The notes under the pieces are model-generated. The model worked only from the letters and a program-made list of their open reading frames with translations. It was not told the origin of the DNA and ran no database searches. Shown here in pieces: positions 59,649 to 64,000 of a stretch of DNA of 64,000 bases; the stretch's first letter is position 1, and each line of letters opens with the position of its first letter. The translations under genes were made by a program, and so were the position numbers. Origin of the DNA: Actinomycetota bacterium (GTDB taxonomy: Bacteria; Actinomycetota; Actinomycetes; S36-B12); assembly GCA_016717115.1 (NCBI GenBank), contig JADKGE010000002.1, forward strand, positions 248,001 to 312,000, in the 5' to 3' direction.

Positions 59649-61063
59649 GCGTCCCCCTCGGCGTGATGCCGCCCGTGCCGCAGGCCGTGCGCAAGCAGCC
59701 CAGCCGTCGCAACGTGGAGCTCCTCCTTCTCGTCTTCGCGTGGGGCCTGGGCCTTCTCGGCACCCTTCAGGTGGGCTGGGCGACCGGCGAGGGGGCGGCC
59801 AGCCGACTGTGGATCACGGCGGGGGTGGTGGGGGTCCTGGCCCTCGCCATGCACCTCGTCGTCCGCTGGAAGGCGAAGTACGCCGATCCCGTGCTCCTGC
59901 CCGTCGCGACCCTGCTCACCGAGCTCGGCCTCGTCATGATCTACCGGATCGACGTGGCCGCTGCACAGCGCGCCCTGCTCAACGGCAACCCCGAGCCGAC
60001 GCCCGACGTGTACTCGCAGCTCACCTGGTTCGCCGTCGCCGTGATCTTGTTCATCTCCGTGCTCGTGCTGCTGCGCGACCACCGGATGCTGCAGCGGTAC
60101 ACGTACACCTTCGGCCTCGCCGGCCTGGTGCTCCTGATCTTGCCGTTGGCGCCGTTCATCGGCACCACGGTGAACGGAGCCACGCTGTGGATCCGGCTCG
60201 GCGGCTTCTCCTTCCAGCCGGCGGAGGTGGCCAAGATCCTGCTCACCATCTTCTTCGCCGGCTACCTCGTCGAGAAGCGGGATTCCCTGGCCCTGGTGCG
60301 CACGAAGTTCCTGGGCATCGGACTGCCCCGCCTGAAGGACCTCGGTCCCATCCTCATCGCGTGGCTCGTCTCCCTGGCCGTGCTCGTCTTCGAGACCGAC
60401 CTGGGCACGTCGCTGCTGTTCTTCGGGCTGTTCGTGTCCATGCTCTACATCGCCACGCAGAGACGCTCCTGGCTCATCCTCGGCGGCATCCTGTTCGTCG
60501 CGGGTGCCGCAGCCGCCTACTACCTGTTCGGGCACGTGCGCCTGCGGGTCGAGGTGTGGCTCGATCCGTGGGCCTACGCCGACACGAGCGGATACCAGAT
60601 CGTCCAGTCGCTGTTCGGGCTGGCGAACGGCGGGATCCTCGGTGCCGGTCTCGGACAGGGCTTCCCCAACCTCGTCCCCTTCGCCAGCACCGACTTCATC
60701 GTCGCCGCCCTCGGCGAGGAGCTCGGCGTCACCGGCCTGATCGCCATGCTGCTGCTCTACGCCGTCCTCATCGAGCGTGGGCTCCGCGCCGCCGTGTCGG
60801 TGCGCGACTCCTTCGGGCAGCTCCTGGCCGCGGGCCTGTCCATCACCCTCGCCCTGCAGGTGTTCGTCATCATCGGCGGCGTCACGCGGCTCATCCCGCT
60901 CACCGGCCTGACCACCCCGTTCCTGTCCTACGGCGGCTCGTCACTGATCGCCAACTGGATCATCGTGGCGCTGCTGCTGCGCATCTCCGACCGGGCCCGT
61001 CGCCCCGAGGCGACGATCCCGTCGCCGGACGACGCCGTCACCCAGGTGGTGCGTCGCGTATGA
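59645..61063 (+). CDS. rodA: SEDS peptidoglycan polymerase RodA/FtsW
   Basis: A 472-residue membrane protein with about eleven to twelve helices. It has the SEDS motifs LGGFSFQPAEVAKI, VFETDLGTSLLFFG and the C-terminal LTGLTTPFLSYGGSS. It polymerises lipid II into glycan strands together with a class B penicillin-binding protein, here PbpA encoded directly downstream. The large extracytoplasmic loop contains GYQIVQSLFGLANGG. The ATG overlaps the pstP stop and the TGA overlaps the pbpA ATG, so the three are translationally coupled. Confidence 0.95.
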   Translation: MSVPLGVMPPVPQAVRKQPSRRNVELLLLVFAWGLGLLGTLQVGWATGEGAASRLWITAGVVGVLALAMHLVVRWKAKYADPVLLPVATLLTELGLVMIYRIDVAAAQRALLNGNPEPTPDVYSQLTWFAVAVILFISVLVLLRDHRMLQRYTYTFGLAGLVLLILPLAPFIGTTVNGATLWIRLGGFSFQPAEVAKILLTIFFAGYLVEKRDSLALVRTKFLGIGLPRLKDLGPILIAWLVSLAVLVFETDLGTSLLFFGLFVSMLYIATQRRSWLILGGILFVAGAAAAYYLFGHVRLRVEVWLDPWAYADTSGYQIVQSLFGLANGGILGAGLGQGFPNLVPFASTDFIVAALGEELGVTGLIAMLLLYAVLIERGLRAAVSVRDSFGQLLAAGLSITLALQVFVIIGGVTRLIPLTGLTTPFLSYGGSSLIANWIIVALLLRISDRARRPEATIPSPDDAVTQVVRRV

Positions 61064-62502
61064 GCCGGCCCATCCGACGCATCTCCTTCGTCCTCGCCCT
61101 CATGCTCGTGGCGCTCCTCGCCAACATCACCGTCATCCAGGTCGTGCTCGCCAGCGACTACCGCGACCGTCCGGGCAACCAGCGGGTGCTGCTCGAGGAG
61201 TACGACCGGGAGCGCGGCCCCATCCTCGTCGGGCCGAATCCCGTCGCCCGGTCGAAGGAGACCGGGGACACCCTGAAGTTCCTCCGGGTCTACTCGGACG
61301 GGCCGCTCTACGCGCCGGTCACCGGCTTCTACTCGACCGTCTACGGGGCCACCGGCCTCGAACGCACCGAGAACCGCATCCTGACGGGCAAGTCGAGCCT
61401 GTTCGTGGTCGACCGCGCCGAGCAGTTGTTCGCCGGCCGTGAGCCCGCCGGCGGCGCGGTGAGCACGACCATCAACGCCCGCGCACAGAAGGCGGCCTTC
61501 AACGGCCTGTTCGGCAAGAAGGGTGCCGTCGTCGCGATCGAGCCCGCGACCGGACGCATCCTCGCCTCCGTGCAGTCGCCGTCCTTCGACCCGAACCAGC
61601 TGTCCAGCCACGATCCCGCGGCGATCCGCGCCTACTACGACACGTTGCAGCAGGATCCCGCGCGACCGCTGCTCAACCGGCCCATCGTCGCCCTGAATCC
61701 CCCCGGCTCCACGTTCAAGTTGGTCACGGCAGCTGCCGCCCTCGCGTCCGGGCGCTTCACCCCCGAGTCCGTCCTGCCCGGTCCGGCCACCTACCAGCTG
61801 CCCGACTCGAGCCGGAAGATCCGCAACTGGAGCGGGCAGGAGTGCGGACCCAACGGCCTGGTCACCCTCCGTGACGCGCTCGCCATCTCGTGCAACACGG
61901 CATTCGCCTGGCTGGGCAACGAGCTCGGCGACGATGCGCTGCGCTCCCAAGCCGATCTCATGGGCTTCGACAACACCTTCACCATCCCGCTGCGGGCGGC
62001 GACCTCGCGCTTCCCCGAGGATCCCGACGCCCCGCAGACGGCGATGTCGGCGATCGGGCAGTTCGACGTGCGCGCGACCGCCCTCCAGATGGCGATGGTC
62101 GGCGCGGCGATCGGTAACAACGGCACGACGATGGAGCCCTATCTCGTGCAGGAGGTGCGCGGCCCTGATCTCGCGATCCTCCAGACGACGGAGCCGGCGA
62201 CGTTCCAAACCGCGATGACCCCCATCAATGCCGCCCAGCTCACGGAGATGATGGTCAACGTCGTCGACAACGGCACCGGATCCAACGCCCAGATCCCGGG
62301 CGTGCGCGTCGCCGGCAAGACCGGCACGGCGCAGACCGGCAACGACAACCCCGCAGTGGCATGGTTCGTCGCCTTCGCGCCCGCCCAGGCTCCCGAGGTC
62401 GCCGTCGCGGTCATGGTCGAGGACGCCGGTGCCGCCGAGGTCAGCGGCAACGCGCTCGCCGCCCCCATCGCCCGCGCCGTCATTGAGGCTGTGCTGCGCT
62501 GA
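61060..62502 (+). CDS. pbpA: Class B penicillin-binding protein PbpA
   Basis: A 480-residue transpeptidase that cross-links peptidoglycan made by RodA. One N-terminal membrane helix (residues 8-30) is followed by a pedestal region. The transpeptidase domain has the nucleophile motif STFK at 217-220, SCN at 277-279 and KTGT at 420-423. All three penicillin-binding motifs are intact. The length and the absence of PASTA domains fit mycobacterial PbpA. It is in the fhaA to pknB operon, with the ATG overlapping rodA by four bases. Confidence 0.95.
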   Translation: MSRPIRRISFVLALMLVALLANITVIQVVLASDYRDRPGNQRVLLEEYDRERGPILVGPNPVARSKETGDTLKFLRVYSDGPLYAPVTGFYSTVYGATGLERTENRILTGKSSLFVVDRAEQLFAGREPAGGAVSTTINARAQKAAFNGLFGKKGAVVAIEPATGRILASVQSPSFDPNQLSSHDPAAIRAYYDTLQQDPARPLLNRPIVALNPPGSTFKLVTAAAALASGRFTPESVLPGPATYQLPDSSRKIRNWSGQECGPNGLVTLRDALAISCNTAFAWLGNELGDDALRSQADLMGFDNTFTIPLRAATSRFPEDPDAPQTAMSAIGQFDVRATALQMAMVGAAIGNNGTTMEPYLVQEVRGPDLAILQTTEPATFQTAMTPINAAQLTEMMVNVVDNGTGSNAQIPGVRVAGKTGTAQTGNDNPAVAWFVAFAPAQAPEVAVAVMVEDAGAAEVSGNALAAPIARAVIEAVLR

Positions 62503-62532
62503 GCAGCGACGACCAACTGAGAGTATGGAGAC

Positions 62533-64000
62533 ATGACAACCGATCCCGCCAAGGCGCGCATGCTCGGTGATCGCTACGAGATCGGCGAGGTCATCGGGCG
62601 TGGCGGCATGGCCGAGGTGCACGAGGGCAAGGACCTCCGGCTCGGACGCCGCGTCGCCGTGAAGATCCTCCGACCCGACCTCGCCCGCGACCCCAGCTTC
62701 CAGGCCCGCTTCCGCCGCGAGGCGCAGTCGGCGGCATCGCTGAACCACCCCAACATCGTCGCCGTGTACGACACGGGGGAGGACGTCCTCACCTCCGAGG
62801 CCGGCGAGCGCGTGATCGTGCCCTACATCGTCATGGAGTACGTCGACGGCATGACGCTGCGCCAACTGCTGGCCAGCGGACGGCGCCTGCTTCCCGAAAG
62901 AGCGCTGGAGATCACGGCCGGCGTCCTCGCTGCGCTCGACTACGCGCACCGGCACGGCATCGTGCATCGCGACATCAAGCCGGCCAACGTCATGCTCACG
63001 CGTACGGGCGACGTCAAGGTCATGGACTTCGGCATCGCCCGCGCCATGAACGACACGGGGCACACGATGACCGCGACCTCGGCCGTCATGGGCACGGCCC
63101 AGTACCTCTCCCCGGAGCAGGCACGCGGCGAGGTCGTCGATGCGCGCAGCGACCTGTACTCCACCGGTGTCCTGCTGTACGAATTGCTCACCGGCCGGCC
63201 GCCGTTCACGGGCGACTCACCGGTGTCGATCGCCTACCAGCACGTCAGCGAGATGCCGCTGCCGCCGTCGCAGGTGGATCCCGGCGTCTCGCCAGAGATC
63301 GACTCCGTCGTGCTGCAGGCGCTCGCCAAGCGGACCGACGATCGCTACCAGACGGCCGCCGACTTCCGTGCCGACGTCGAGCGGGCCATCGCGGGTGCTC
63401 CGGTCACCGCCGCCGTGCCGGCCATCACCCTCGACCGCACGCAGATGATGCCCGCCGTCGATGCCGCCGCTGCTGCGCGCTACGAGCCGATGTACGACCA
63501 GGCCCGACCGCGGCGGCGTCGCGGTTTCGGCTTCTGGGCCCTCAGCCTCGTCGGCATCGTCGCCGCCATCATCGGCGCCCTCTACATCGGCACCTTCGTC
63601 TTCGGCGGATCGTCGGTCCAGCAGGTGCAGGTGCCCAGCCTCGAGGGACTCACGGTCGAGGCCGCCACCGCCACGCTCCAGCAGTACGAGCTGCGTCTCG
63701 GCGCCCAGGCCTCGACGATCTCGGAGAAGCCCGCGGGCACAATCACGGCGCAGCAGCCCGCCGCGGGCGAGAGCCTCGAGCAGGGCCAGTCCGTCAACGT
63801 CACCGTGAGCAGCGGCCTCGAGCAGGCCACCGTGCCGCAGTTGATCGCCCTCACGTCGGTCGATGCGGCGCGCATCGCGCTTCAGGACGCCAACCTCGCC
63901 CTCGGTGCGATCAAGGAGAAGAACTCCCAGCAACCGGCCGGCTATGTCCTCAACCAGGACCCCGCGGAGGGGACCCAGGTCGACGCCGGCACCGCCGTCG
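62533..64000 (+). CDS. pknB: Serine/threonine protein kinase PknB (3' end outside window)
   Basis: The frame is open to the window edge (489 codons seen). The kinase domain has the glycine loop GRGGMAEV (22-29), catalytic Lys in VAVK (44), HRDIKPAN (145-152), DFG (165-167) and the activation-loop threonines in HTMTATS (177-183). GTAQYLSPEQARG follows. A basic juxtamembrane stretch leads to a membrane helix at about 333-357. Extracellular PASTA repeats begin at about 364 and 431; the second is cut by the window end. The ATG at 62533 gives the family's usual MTT start. It is 30 bases after pbpA. No separate pknA lies between them, as it would in mycobacteria. Confidence 0.96.
   Translation, partial: MTTDPAKARMLGDRYEIGEVIGRGGMAEVHEGKDLRLGRRVAVKILRPDLARDPSFQARFRREAQSAASLNHPNIVAVYDTGEDVLTSEAGERVIVPYIVMEYVDGMTLRQLLASGRRLLPERALEITAGVLAALDYAHRHGIVHRDIKPANVMLTRTGDVKVMDFGIARAMNDTGHTMTATSAVMGTAQYLSPEQARGEVVDARSDLYSTGVLLYELLTGRPPFTGDSPVSIAYQHVSEMPLPPSQVDPGVSPEIDSVVLQALAKRTDDRYQTAADFRADVERAIAGAPVTAAVPAITLDRTQMMPAVDAAAAARYEPMYDQARPRRRRGFGFWALSLVGIVAAIIGALYIGTFVFGGSSVQQVQVPSLEGLTVEAATATLQQYELRLGAQASTISEKPAGTITAQQPAAGESLEQGQSVNVTVSSGLEQATVPQLIALTSVDAARIALQDANLALGAIKEKNSQQPAGYVLNQDPAEGTQVDAGTAV

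Noticed and set aside
59449..62502. A 1017-codon plus-strand frame that includes PbpA
   Set aside because: Only the part from 61060 is real (PbpA). The upstream part is an out-of-frame shadow of PstP and RodA, both of which have intact family motifs.
60928..63063. A 711-codon minus-strand frame opposite rodA, pbpA and pknB
   Set aside because: All three plus-strand genes carry complete catalytic motifs. The antisense frame is low-complexity and His/Arg/Gly-rich.
1..64000. CRISPR arrays, rRNA genes, riboswitches, prophage or integrase genes, oriC
   Set aside because: Looked for short regularly spaced repeats, conserved rRNA segments, DnaA-box clusters and phage or recombinase motifs and saw none. 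Faint riboswitches could be missed without a covariance search.

Overview
The window is high-GC DNA with frequent GTG and TTG starts and tightly overlapping genes (GTGA or ATGA junctions). At its right end is the actinobacterial order tRNA-Leu, fhaA, fhaB, pstP, rodA, pbpA, pknB, which normally lies close to oriC. The host is therefore an actinobacterium. The rubredoxin-fused AlkB and general gene content suggest Propionibacteriales (Nocardioides or Aeromicrobium relatives), but that rank is only an inference. No stretch longer than 300 bases lacks a gene. I see no insertion sequence, CRISPR array, rRNA or oriC.

Bases 1 to about 40640 are a large cell-surface glycan locus. It holds sugar-nucleotide genes (rmlA, rmlC, gmd, a Gmd/Rmd-like reductase, fcl), about nine glycosyltransferase or glycosyltransferase-like genes, and an FkbM methyltransferase fused to two glycosyltransferases. 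It also has an ABC exporter pair (Wzm/Wzt type), a WbaP/ExoY-type polyprenyl-phosphate sugar transferase, a sulfotransferase-like protein, and large membrane proteins (DUF2142, DUF4012, GT-C-like). Secreted proteins include two tandem clan GH-A hydrolase paralogues and an FG-GAP repeat protein. An AAA ATPase of unknown role sits inside the locus. Together they look able to make, modify, export and trim a deoxyhexose-containing glycan that may also be methylated and sulfated. rmlB and rmlD are not in the window.

Bases 36560 to 55600 are a mixed housekeeping and accessory region: a DNA glycosylase, a CoA-transferase, two ABM monooxygenase-like genes, a ribbon-helix-helix-like small protein and a geranylgeranyl-reductase-like flavoprotein. 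It continues with an EamA exporter, an Ada-like alkyltransferase, a degenerate GGDEF protein, an alkane monooxygenase-rubredoxin with its TetR regulator, and an HAD phosphatase with an alpha/beta hydrolase. A TetR/DUF4386 divergent pair and a PadR-HAAS-membrane module follow. Several divergent promoters here carry clear palindromic candidate operators.

Bases 55594 to 64000 hold a lipoprotein, tRNA-Leu(CAG), an SRPBCC protein and the cell-division/peptidoglycan signalling operon, which runs off the window inside pknB.

Three genes (gmd, the DUF4012 protein and one GH-A hydrolase) each contain what looks like a single-base indel in or beside a G/C run. These may be assembly errors or real lesions. 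A perfect 72-base palindrome is embedded in frame in the FkbM fusion gene, and an imperfect relative of it sits between convergent genes near 41.9 kb.
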